A DNA stretch of 7,760 nucleotides, taken from NCBI GenBank assembly GCA_017544185.1, contig JAFYEQ010000299.1:1-7760 (forward strand), written 5' to 3'. This document shows, in pieces, positions 1-6,566 of the stretch (positions are counted from its first letter, which is position 1; each line of letters begins with the position of its first letter). The translations under genes were made by a program, and so were the position numbers. Source of the DNA: Oscillospiraceae bacterium. GTDB lineage: Bacteria; Bacillota; Clostridia; Oscillospirales; Ruminococcaceae. A model generated the notes under the pieces. That model did no database searches. It was not told the DNA's origin and worked only from the letters and a program-made list of their open reading frames with translations.

Positions 1-32
1 ATCTGCAGCTGCTTTTTTCTAAGATCGTCCAT
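1..32 (-). CDS. Start of a further gene (partial, cut by window edge)
   Basis: An ATG at 32-30 on the minus strand begins MDDLRKKQLQ and runs off the window. AAGGGA at 46-41 ends 8 nt before it, a good ribosome-binding site. It starts 21 nt after the HAD stop codon, in keeping with the operon spacing here. An ATG at 40-38 in another frame is too close to the Shine-Dalgarno site to be the start. Ten codons are too few to name a product. Confidence 0.6.
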   Translation of the reverse strand, partial: MDDLRKKQLQ

Positions 33-53
33 AATAACATTCCCTTCAACAAT

Positions 54-923
54 TTATATGGAAACCTCTGAAGACCTGTGTGCTCTTTCAAAGGACCCCT
101 TACGTAGTAAAGTATCTATCACGTCCGCGACACTGCCGCCGTCACAGTCGGTGTCGGTCACTATATCGCAGACCTGCTTCACCGTATCATGAGCATTGGA
201 CGGACACGCGGCAAGATCTGCATACCTCAGCATCTCTATATCGTTGTCGTAGTCGCCCATCGCAACGGTATAGCATCCTTCCAGCCTGTATATCTCCATG
301 AGCTTCTTCATGGCGGCTCCCTTGGAGCTGCCCTTGGGAAGTATCTCGAAGAATATAGGCGATGATGTCACGAACTCCACTGTGTCATGATATCTCAGCG
401 TAGTCCAGTAGCTCTCCACCTCGGGCATGAGCTCCTCGGGTATAGAGAAGAGTATCTTGGATATATCTCCCTCGGGCACGTCGTCCAGACTGTCCACCAC
501 CTCGGGAAGAGGCGAGAAGCCTGCCAGCTTCCAGTGCATACGCTCCACGTCGTTGAGCTGCACCACGTATATGCCCTCGGGCATACATACCTCTGCTGCC
601 ACCTGCGGGAACTTATCCAGCACGTCGCGTATCAGAGAGAAGGTGATGTCTCTGTCGAGAGATACCGCCCATGCGACCTCGCCTGTACGGCAGTCGTATA
701 TCATGCTCCCGTTGCAAAGTATGCACGGGCAGTCAAGTGAGAGCGGCTCAAAATAGTGCCTTGTGGCCTGGAGTATGCGCCCCGTAGCCATGACGAACAT
801 CCCGCCGCTCTCGCGAAGACGCCGTATGGCTGCCATGTTCTTATCTGATATGGTCTTGTCATGATCGAGGAAGGTGCCGTCCATATCGGAGAAGAGCACT
901 ATCCTCTTATCGTTATGATGCAT
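54..923 (-). CDS. Cof-type HAD-IIB phosphatase
   Basis: This is a haloacid dehalogenase superfamily hydrolase of the Cof/YidA type, cytoplasmic Mg-dependent phosphatases acting on sugar phosphates, nucleotides or cofactor phosphates. The 289 residues carry motif I DMDGT with nucleophile D13 and acid/base D15, motif II ATGR at 46-49, a type IIB cap at roughly 80-190, motif III lysine K201 in PKGSSKG, and motif IV GDYDND at 223-228 with D224 and D228. I chose ATG 923 because MHHNDKRIVLFSDMDGT places motif I at the usual distance from the start and GAAAGGG precedes it. The frame stays open upstream to 1115, but that stretch lies inside rluD and encodes nothing of this family. The 11-nt overlap with rluD suggests coupling. 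Bacillus has pyrR after ylyB, so this gene is a lineage-specific neighbour. Substrate unknown. Confidence 0.95.
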   Translation of the reverse strand: MHHNDKRIVLFSDMDGTFLDHDKTISDKNMAAIRRLRESGGMFVMATGRILQATRHYFEPLSLDCPCILCNGSMIYDCRTGEVAWAVSLDRDITFSLIRDVLDKFPQVAAEVCMPEGIYVVQLNDVERMHWKLAGFSPLPEVVDSLDDVPEGDISKILFSIPEELMPEVESYWTTLRYHDTVEFVTSSPIFFEILPKGSSKGAAMKKLMEIYRLEGCYTVAMGDYDNDIEMLRYADLAACPSNAHDTVKQVCDIVTDTDCDGGSVADVIDTLLRKGSFERAHRSSEVSI

Positions 924-1839
924 CGGTCCGTACCCTTTCAAGTACATTTCTGAAATACTGTGGCAGCTCGCCCGTCCACTCCATATACTCATAGGTGATC
1001 GGATGGATGAAGCCCAGCTTATAGGCATGCAGACACTGTCCGTCAATGCCCTTGAACGGCTTGCCGTACACGTCGTCGCCGAGCACGGGCCTGCCGATAT
1101 GTGCCATATGCACACGTATCTGATGAGTGCGTCCTGTCTCCAGCCTCAGCCTGATGAACGCATGGTCACGGTACTGCTCTATCACGGTATAATGTGTGAC
1201 CGCATTCTTGGAATTGCGCGGCGTCACTGCCATACGAAGCCTGTCGGACGGGTCGCGCCCTATGGGAGCATCTACCGTGCCCTCCCGTTCCTTGAACCTG
1301 CCGCATACCACAGCCAGATACTCGCGTGTCATGGAATGTGCCTTGATCTGCTCTGCCAGCCCGTTATGCGCTGCATCGGACTTGGCCACCACCAGCAGAC
1401 CGCTGGTGTTCTTATCTATACGATGGACTATCCCGGGACGGAGCACTCCGTTTATGCCCGACAGTCTGCCGCGGCAATGGTACATCAGCGCGTTGACCAG
1501 CGTGCCCGACGGGTTGCCCACAGCGGGATGTACTACCATGCCCTTGGGCTTGTTCACGACCAGGAGATCGTCATCCTCGTATATGATATCCAGAGGTATG
1601 TCCTCCGGCTCTGCGGTGAGTATATCCGGCGGCGGTATCACCACGGTGATCTCGTCTCCAGTATGTACCCCTGCGCTCTTGTTCACGGTCCTGCCGTTGA
1701 CGCTGACGTTGCCGTCCTCTATGAGCCTTGCGGCATGGGAGCGGCTCACATCGTCGATACTGTCGGATATGAACTTGTCTATCCTGGGATAGTCTGCGTC
1801 GGCGGTGAGCGCCACGATAGTATCGGTATCACTCATCAT
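913..1839 (-). CDS. RluD/RluA-family 23S rRNA pseudouridine synthase (YlyB-like)
   Basis: Members of this family isomerise uridine to pseudouridine in structured RNA; RluD acts on helix 69 of 23S rRNA. The 308 residues show an N-terminal S4 RNA-binding domain at about 18-65 (RIDKFISDSIDDVSRSHAARL, then VSVNGR) and the catalytic domain from about 85. The latter has VVNKPKGMVVHP at 94-105, motif II HRIDKNTSGLLVVAK at 139-153 with catalytic D142, LETGRTHQIRVH at 233-244, and HAYKLGFIHP at 271-280. Length is typical. ATG 1839 has GGAGA ending 5 nt upstream within lspA, and a second ATG follows immediately. The gene sits downstream of lspA exactly as ylyB does in Bacillus. It overlaps lspA by 11 nt and the HAD gene by 11 nt. 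The exact target uridines cannot be read from the sequence, so I do not commit to rluD as the symbol. Confidence 0.96.
   Translation of the reverse strand: MMSDTDTIVALTADADYPRIDKFISDSIDDVSRSHAARLIEDGNVSVNGRTVNKSAGVHTGDEITVVIPPPDILTAEPEDIPLDIIYEDDDLLVVNKPKGMVVHPAVGNPSGTLVNALMYHCRGRLSGINGVLRPGIVHRIDKNTSGLLVVAKSDAAHNGLAEQIKAHSMTREYLAVVCGRFKEREGTVDAPIGRDPSDRLRMAVTPRNSKNAVTHYTVIEQYRDHAFIRLRLETGRTHQIRVHMAHIGRPVLGDDVYGKPFKGIDGQCLHAYKLGFIHPITYEYMEWTGELPQYFRNVLERVRTDAS
925..945 (-). promoter_or_regulatory. Ribosome-binding site of the HAD gene inside a small hairpin
   Basis: GAAAGGG precedes the ATG at 923 with 9 nt spacing. The surrounding transcript can fold as GUACUU and GGGUAC around a GAAA loop (positions 945-930; four Watson-Crick and two G-U pairs), placing the AAAGGG in loop and stem. 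The site lies inside the rluD coding sequence, so ribosomes finishing rluD would open it. This is a plausible coupling device, inferred from pairing. Confidence 0.35.
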
Positions 1840-2401
1840 GATCGTCTCCGCGGATCGCCGTCATGCTGTCTTCTGCGGATCCCCCCATCATACCGGGAGG
1901 CGCATACAGCTCCTCGGGGATCTCCTTCTCAGGGTCATACTCCTGCTTGTGCCTCTCCTCGAAGAAGAGCATATATATGATCAGCAGTATCGCACCGATG
2001 ACCACGAATATGTCAGCTACATTGAATATGAACGTGAACGGGAACAGGTTCAGGAAGTCCGTCACTTTACCGTACACCACACGGTCGAAGAGATTGCCCA
2101 GTCCGCCTCCCACGATCATACCGAACACGATGGAGGTGAACATATTCTTGTCCTTCTGCTTGTGGTAGTATATCACTATCGCCGTCAGCAGTACCACGGT
2201 GAACACCGACAATGCAGCGGTCTGCCCCGAGAAGGAGGAGAACGCCGCTCCCGTGTTATGTATCAGAGAGAACCAGAATATATCCCGGTCTCCGATCCGT
2301 ATCACAGGTACCGTATCGGTGATGTTCGCCTCGGCGATGACCTTGGTGATGCGGTCCAGCACCGCACATACCACGGCGCAGACCCAAAACAGTATTATCA
2401 C
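1829..2401 (-). CDS. lspA: Lipoprotein signal peptidase (SPase II)
   Basis: LspA is the integral membrane aspartyl protease that removes the signal peptide from diacylated prolipoproteins after Lgt. The 190-residue product has four predicted membrane segments (about 2-20, 62-80, 88-105, 124-147) and the conserved NTGAAFS at 49-55. The catalytic dyad is D106 in GNLFDR and D130 in FNVADIF. The start is GTG at 2401, sharing a 4-nt GTGA overlap with the ileS stop. MIILFW leads straight into the first membrane helix, matching the family, and only a weak ribosome-binding site is visible, so coupling to ileS is likely. After the last helix there is a hydrophilic tail of about 40 residues (151-190, rich in E, D and P), making the protein longer than many relatives. 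The tail should face the cytoplasm. The 3' end overlaps the next gene by 11 nt. Confidence 0.97.
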   Translation of the reverse strand: MIILFWVCAVVCAVLDRITKVIAEANITDTVPVIRIGDRDIFWFSLIHNTGAAFSSFSGQTAALSVFTVVLLTAIVIYYHKQKDKNMFTSIVFGMIVGGGLGNLFDRVVYGKVTDFLNLFPFTFIFNVADIFVVIGAILLIIYMLFFEERHKQEYDPEKEIPEELYAPPGMMGGSAEDSMTAIRGDDHDE

Positions 2402-5202
2402 AGTATCTTTTCTACCTGCTTGCTGCAGCGCTCACAGAGAGTGGGATATACAGCGTTGCTGCCCACGTACTCGGAATAGCACCAGCATCTTTCGCACTTG
2501 CTGCCGCCTGCACGCTCTACGGTGACGGACACATCCACGCCTGCATCGTCGTATCTCTGCTCGCCGTTGTCGTCATTGACCACAGCTACGCCGGACACGA
2601 TGAATACTGCTGCCAGATCCTCGGACCATGATGTGATCTTGGTGTAGGTGTCGGCATCGGGGATATGCAGTGTGACCTTAGCTTCCAGAGGAGCGCCGAT
2701 CAGCTTCTCGTTGCGCTTTACCTCAAGTGCCTTGGTGACAGCGAAGCGCACCTTATACAGCAGATCCCACTTTGCGATGAACGCGTCATCGACGGTGACG
2801 TTTATCTTCTCGGGCATATCATTGAGGAATATGCTCTCGGTGTTATCGGAGGAACGATGGGGTATATACTTCCAGATCTCCTCAGCCGTGAAGGAGAGCA
2901 CGGGAGCCAACATACGAGATACTGCAGAAAGTATCAGGTACATAGCGGACTGAGCGCTCCTTCTCTCGGGATCCTTCTCGCCCATGCAGTAGAGCCTGTC
3001 CTTGATGATGTCCAGATAGAAGTTGGACATCTCGGTCACGCAGAAGTTGTGTATACTGTGTACCACTACATGGAAGTCGAATATCTCGTACCCTGCGTTT
3101 ACCTTGTCTATGAGGATATCGAGACGGGTGAGAGCCCACTTGTCGATCTCGTTCATATCCTCCACGGCTACCATATCCTTGTCGGGATCGAAGCCGCTCT
3201 TGTTGCTTATATTACCGAGTATATACCTGGCAGTGTTGCGTATCTTCTTGTAGGTATCAGCCAGCTGCTTGAGTATATCCTTGGATATACGTATATCCGA
3301 ATGGTAATCGGAGGATGCAGCCCAGAGCCTGAGTATATCGGCGCCGTTCTGCTTTATCACGTCGGCGGGATCTATGCCGTTGCCAAGAGACTTGTGCATA
3401 GCTCTTCCCTCGCCGTCGACCACCCAGCCGTGAGTACATACTGCCTTGTAAGGAGCACCGTTGCCGATAGCGGCGGATGTCAGCAGTGAGGACTGGAACC
3501 AGCCTCTGTACTGGTCTGCGCCCTCAAGGTACAGATCTACGGGCAGGTCGAAGCCGCGCTCCTTCATCACAGCGGTATGAGTAACGCCACTGTCGAACCA
3601 TACATCGAATATGTCCTTCTCCTTGATGAACTCGGTGCAGCCGCACTCACACTTCACGCCTGCGGGCAGGAAGTCGGAAGGCTCCTTGATGTACCATGCA
3701 TCAGCACCCTCGCTCCTGAACATATCGGAAATAGCCTTTATGGTCTCGGGGGTGACTACGGGCTTGCCGCAGTCCTTGCAGTATACCACGGGTATGGGAA
3801 CGCCCCATGTCCTCTGGCGGGATATGCACCAGTCGGATCGGTCGAGGATCATGCCCTTGATGCGGTCCTCGCCCCATTCGGGTATCCACTGTACGCTCTC
3901 AACGGCCTTGACAGCGGCGTCCTTGAACATCTTGACAGAGCAGAACCACTGCTCGGTAGCTCTGAAGAGCACAGGGTTTTTGCAGCGCCAGCAGTGAGGA
4001 TACTGATGGACGATCCTCTCGCTCGCCAGAAGAGCACCGCTCTCCTGCATATCCTTGCCGATAGCCTTATTGGACTCATCGGTGGTCATGCCTGCATACT
4101 TGCCCGCTGCCTCGGTCTGCTTGCCCTTGGAGTCAACGGGTACTATCATATCTATCTCGGGGTACTTCTTGCATACCTCAAAGTCGTCTACACCGAAGCC
4201 GGGAGCAGTATGTACACATCCGGTACCGCTCTCGAGAGTGACATGGTCGCCTACGATCACGAGGGAATCCCTGTCGAGAAAGGGATGACGAGCTTTCATA
4301 TACTCCAGCTCGCTGCCCTTGAATACAGCTACGGTCTCATAGTCCTCTATGCCTGCTGCTTCCATGGCGATGGGAGCCAGTGCCTGAGCCATGACATAAT
4401 GATCCTCCCCTGCCTTGATGACAGCATAGTCATACTCGGGACCAAGGCATATAGCCAGGTTTCCGGGGAGCGTCCATGTAGTGGTGGTCCATATAACGAA
4501 ATAGGTCTTGTCCTTGTCGATGCCCTTGGAAGCGAACAGTCCCTTGTCATCGGTGACTCTGAACTTGACGTATATAGATACGCAGGGATCGTTGGCGTAC
4601 TCTATCTCTGCCTCAGCCAGTGCAGTCTGGCAGTCGGGACACCAATATACGGGCTTGAGGCCCTTATAGATGTACCCCTTGGAGTACATATCACCGAAGA
4701 TCTCCACCTGTCTTGCCTCGAACTCGGGCTTAAGGGTAAGATAGGGATCCTCGAAGTCGCCCCATACACCAAGGCGCTTGAACTGAGCCATCTGGCCAGC
4801 TACCTGAGTATGAGCATACTCCTTGCACTTGGAGCGGAGCTCTACGGGAGGGATAGCGCCGTTCTCAGCGTGGAGCTGCTTGAGCACCTTCAGCTCTATC
4901 GGGAGGCCGTGGGTATCCCAGCCGGGTATATAGGGAGAACGATACCCTGACATATTCTTCTGCTTTACGATGATATCCTTGAGCACCTTATTGAGCGCTG
5001 TCCCCATATGGATATCTCCGTTTGCATACGGAGGGCCGTCATGGAGGACATACGAAGGCTTGCCTTCGTTCCTGGCTACCATCTTGTGATACATCCTGCT
5101 GCTTTCCCAGCTCTCGAGCATGACCGGTTCCTTTTTTACCAGATCGCCTCTCATGGAAAACTCTGTCTCAGGCAGACAGAGCGTCTTGTCAAATTCGGGC
5201 AT
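2398..5202 (-). CDS. ileS: Isoleucyl-tRNA synthetase (class I, bacterial type)
   Basis: This enzyme activates isoleucine with ATP and charges tRNA-Ile in the cytoplasm. The 934 residues match the full bacterial length. In order: the N-terminal MRGDLVKKEP block; the HIGH-type motif as HMGT at 65-68 within GPPYANGDIHMGTALNK; WDTHGLPIE near 95-103; a CP1 editing domain at roughly 190-400 with TTTTWTLPGN at 239-248 and GTGCVHTAPG at 326-335; DVWFDSG at 532-538; the KMSKS-type loop as MHKSLGN at 602-608; an anticodon-binding helical domain after about 685; and a C-terminal zinc site with cysteines 903, 906, 923 and 926. The HMGT and MHKS variants are normal for this family. ATG 5202 follows a strong ribosome-binding site. 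The TGA stop overlaps the lspA GTG start. No T-box precedes it, so regulation probably follows the operon. The zinc site and overall form fit the bacterial type, not the eukaryote-like mupirocin-resistant type. Confidence 0.99.
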   Translation of the reverse strand: MPEFDKTLCLPETEFSMRGDLVKKEPVMLESWESSRMYHKMVARNEGKPSYVLHDGPPYANGDIHMGTALNKVLKDIIVKQKNMSGYRSPYIPGWDTHGLPIELKVLKQLHAENGAIPPVELRSKCKEYAHTQVAGQMAQFKRLGVWGDFEDPYLTLKPEFEARQVEIFGDMYSKGYIYKGLKPVYWCPDCQTALAEAEIEYANDPCVSIYVKFRVTDDKGLFASKGIDKDKTYFVIWTTTTWTLPGNLAICLGPEYDYAVIKAGEDHYVMAQALAPIAMEAAGIEDYETVAVFKGSELEYMKARHPFLDRDSLVIVGDHVTLESGTGCVHTAPGFGVDDFEVCKKYPEIDMIVPVDSKGKQTEAAGKYAGMTTDESNKAIGKDMQESGALLASERIVHQYPHCWRCKNPVLFRATEQWFCSVKMFKDAAVKAVESVQWIPEWGEDRIKGMILDRSDWCISRQRTWGVPIPVVYCKDCGKPVVTPETIKAISDMFRSEGADAWYIKEPSDFLPAGVKCECGCTEFIKEKDIFDVWFDSGVTHTAVMKERGFDLPVDLYLEGADQYRGWFQSSLLTSAAIGNGAPYKAVCTHGWVVDGEGRAMHKSLGNGIDPADVIKQNGADILRLWAASSDYHSDIRISKDILKQLADTYKKIRNTARYILGNISNKSGFDPDKDMVAVEDMNEIDKWALTRLDILIDKVNAGYEIFDFHVVVHSIHNFCVTEMSNFYLDIIKDRLYCMGEKDPERRSAQSAMYLILSAVSRMLAPVLSFTAEEIWKYIPHRSSDNTESIFLNDMPEKINVTVDDAFIAKWDLLYKVRFAVTKALEVKRNEKLIGAPLEAKVTLHIPDADTYTKITSWSEDLAAVFIVSGVAVVNDDNGEQRYDDAGVDVSVTVERAGGSKCERCWCYSEYVGSNAVYPTLCERCSKQVEKIL
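3273..3298. repeat. Three-copy palindromic 8-mer cluster within ileS
   Basis: The 8-mer GTATATCC occurs at 3273-3280 and 3291-3298, and its exact complement GGATATAC at 3283-3290. The last two copies form a perfect 16-bp palindrome at 3283-3298. The segment encodes DIRISKDI near residues 636-643, a conserved part after the MHKS loop, and uses ATA for Ile. It looks operator-like in form but lies deep in coding sequence, so codon choice is a sufficient explanation. Confidence 0.5.
5161..5181 (-). other. Terminator-like hairpin plus U-run inside the start of ileS
   Basis: The transcript carries arms CUCUGUCU and AGACAGAG (8 perfect pairs, extendable by one G-U pair) around a GCCUG loop, followed directly by UUUUCC. 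It covers codons 8-14 of ileS (LCLPETE). The layout resembles a weak intrinsic terminator or attenuator inside the coding region, but the U-run is only four long. The encoded LPET-F peptide is conserved in IleS, so the repeat could be a by-product of protein constraint. Confidence 0.35.
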
Positions 5203-5209
5203 CGTGACT

Positions 5210-5217
5210 TCTCCTTT
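5210..5217 (-). promoter_or_regulatory. Strong ileS Shine-Dalgarno site filling the short divIVA-ileS gap
   Basis: The minus strand reads AAAGGAGA, ending 7 nt before the ileS ATG at 5202. It occupies most of the 20-nt gap after the divIVA stop. No space remains for a T-box leader or a conventional promoter, so ileS translation depends on this site within a longer transcript. Confidence 0.75.
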
Positions 5218-5222
5218 AGTGT

Positions 5223-5771
5223 TTATTCGGCATTCCTGAGCTGCGCGGTATCCATGACCTTGGTGGAGCTCATGTCGTCTTCTTCTATATACTCGACCTC
5301 TTCGGTCACATATTCTTCTTCGGTATCGTCTCCGGGGAGGGAGGTTATGAGCTTGAGATGATCCTTATACATAGCAAGTATCTCAGACTTGAACTTCTTG
5401 ACCTCGCTCTGCATCTTGGCAAGAGCCTTGCTCTCCTTCTCTATTCTGGAGGAGGTGCTGCCGACTATCTCATCTGCTTTGAGATTTGCATCTGCTATGA
5501 TCTTCTCAGCTGACTGCTGCGCTTCGGCGAGGATGGTCTGCTTCTGTCTGCGGGCATCCACCATGGCATCCTTGATAGCTTCCTCATCATCCTTATAGCG
5601 TCTGATGCTCTGTACGAGCACCTCCATCTTGCGCTCGGTCTCCTCGCGCTCCTTCTCGTACTTGTCGAGCTGATCTGCTATCTTGTCGAGGAAGAGATCT
5701 ACCTCATCCGTATTGTAACCTTGCTTAGGCTGAATCTGAAAGCTCTGAGTGCGCACTTCCTGTGCAGTCAT
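5223..5771 (-). CDS. divIVA: DivIVA-domain cell division/polarity protein
   Basis: DivIVA proteins bind curved membrane at septa and poles and recruit division, growth or chromosome partners. The 182-residue product has the N-terminal DivIVA crossed-loop domain (about 8-40, with QGYNTDEVDLFLDKI at 17-31). Long heptad-rich coiled coils follow from about 32 to 142. A very acidic tail lies at 147-166 (DDTEEEY and EEVEYIEEDD). The ATG at 5771 has GAGGG ending 6 nt upstream. Position 25 nt after ylmH and 20 nt before ileS is the canonical Gram-positive order. Odd point: by alignment on the GY pair, residues K16 and Q17 stand where Bacillus subtilis DivIVA has the membrane-inserting Phe-Arg pair (F17, R18). 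The tail is also unlike that of B. subtilis. Family assignment is firm; localisation and partners are not visible from sequence. Confidence 0.94.
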   Translation of the reverse strand: MTAQEVRTQSFQIQPKQGYNTDEVDLFLDKIADQLDKYEKEREETERKMEVLVQSIRRYKDDEEAIKDAMVDARRQKQTILAEAQQSAEKIIADANLKADEIVGSTSSRIEKESKALAKMQSEVKKFKSEILAMYKDHLKLITSLPGDDTEEEYVTEEVEYIEEDDMSSTKVMDTAQLRNAE

Positions 5772-5796
5772 ATATATCCCTCATTTCTATATTGTC

Positions 5797-6564
5797 TTAT
5801 TGATATTTTCCGAAAGTGATATGTATCCTGTCCTTCTTCGTCCTGCCGCCCACCTCGGACAGCACGTACCTGCCGTGACCTCTGATGGATATCAGGCTGC
5901 CCTCAGGCACCTGACGCGACACGTCCTCGCAGGGAAAATGGTCAACAGAGACCGCTCCGCTGCGTATGAGCGAAGAAGACTTCTCACGGGACAGGTCTGT
6001 CATAGCGCTGACCAGACAGTCCAGTCTCAGTGATGATATGGTAGCGGATCTGTATGCGATATCGTCTTTACGCTCGATATCCTCGTCAGCATCACATTCT
6101 CTGACCTTCACGCCTGTCCTGCCCACCTTGGTGAGCTCACGCAGCACCAGCTCGGCAGAAGTGGGGGCCAGCATAGCATATGCCCCGCTGTCGGTGACGA
6201 TGATATCACCGCACATGGCGCGTTCTATGCCAAGGCCCAGCATACTGCCCAGATAGTCACGGTGGGTGAGCCCCTCGGTCATGCGTCCGCCAATAAAGAG
6301 CCTCCTGATAGGGAAAGCTCCCGTATCGGGCTCCTCATAGTCGGGAAAGCCTCCCGCCATCACGCGCTGTGCTCCGTCATAGCCGCCCCAGAAGCAGAGC
6401 TGCTCTCCGCGGCGCTCGCACCAGCTCCTTGCAAGGGCATACTCGCCCTCTGACAGGAACGATGTGAACGAACGCCTGCCGCGCTGTCTCGCGGTATAAA
6501 GGTCTTCGATACGGGCGATGAGCAGTCGCTGCTCATCGGACATATCAGATGCTGTCGGGTGCAT
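5797..6564 (-). CDS. ylmH: YlmH-family S4-domain RNA-binding protein
   Basis: YlmH proteins are cytoplasmic RNA/ribosome-binding proteins encoded in the division cluster between sepF and divIVA. From the ATG at 6564 the product has 255 residues, normal for the family. The N-terminal part has the family signature LTHRDYLGSMLGLGIER at 99-115, followed by GDIIV. The C-terminal S4 RNA-binding domain spans about 177-238 (LRLDCLVSAMTDLSREK, then IRSGAVSVD). The start is uncertain. TTG at 6570 overlaps the sepF stop by 4 nt, ATG 6564 lies 2 nt after that stop, and ATG 6543 gives MSDEQRLLIARIEDL, close to the usual family N-terminus. None has a convincing Shine-Dalgarno site, so reinitiation by ribosomes finishing sepF is the likely mode. 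I prefer 6564. Relatives have been linked to division and to ribosome quality control, which the sequence itself does not show. Confidence 0.93.
   Translation of the reverse strand: MHPTASDMSDEQRLLIARIEDLYTARQRGRRSFTSFLSEGEYALARSWCERRGEQLCFWGGYDGAQRVMAGGFPDYEEPDTGAFPIRRLFIGGRMTEGLTHRDYLGSMLGLGIERAMCGDIIVTDSGAYAMLAPTSAELVLRELTKVGRTGVKVRECDADEDIERKDDIAYRSATISSLRLDCLVSAMTDLSREKSSSLIRSGAVSVDHFPCEDVSRQVPEGSLISIRGHGRYVLSEVGGRTKKDRIHITFGKYQ
6516..6538 (-). other. Perfect 10-bp stem hairpin in the ylmH start region
   Basis: Arms CGAUGAGCAG and CUGCUCAUCG are perfect complements separated by a 3-nt loop. They span ylmH codons for DEQRLLI and begin 2 nt after the alternative ATG at 6543-6541. This is the strongest inverted repeat I found in the window. 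It would be expected to hinder initiation at ATG 6543 and so favours an upstream, coupled start. The pairing is seen directly; function is inferred. Confidence 0.5.
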
Positions 6565-6566
6565 GA

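Noticed and set aside
924..1115. A 64-codon N-terminal extension of the HAD phosphatase
   Set aside because: It lies within rluD in another frame. Motif I normally sits near the N-terminus, and ATG 923 has its own ribosome-binding site.
1003..1980. A 325-codon plus-strand open frame antisense to rluD and the end of lspA
   Set aside because: It has the same codon-bias cause, runs across a gene boundary on the other strand, and encodes a compositionally odd His- and Cys-rich sequence without motifs.
1805..2479. Plus-strand open frame antisense to lspA, and a similar one at 2665-3489 antisense to ileS
   Set aside because: Both are shadows of clearly conserved minus-strand genes and have no protein-like features of their own.
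2760..2960. Possible frameshift or truncation in the ileS C-terminal region
   Set aside because: The frame is continuous through the anticodon-binding domain to the zinc cysteines and the length is normal, so the gene is intact.
3577..4950. A 457-codon open frame on the plus strand, antisense to ileS
   Set aside because: It is codon-aligned antisense to ileS and stays open because the sense gene rarely uses TTA, CTA or TCA codons. The product has no recognisable family features and ileS is unmistakable.
5772..5820. AT-rich ylmH-divIVA gap as a divIVA promoter
   Set aside because: I could not find a -35/-10 pair with acceptable spacing, and the 25-nt gap mainly holds the divIVA ribosome-binding site.
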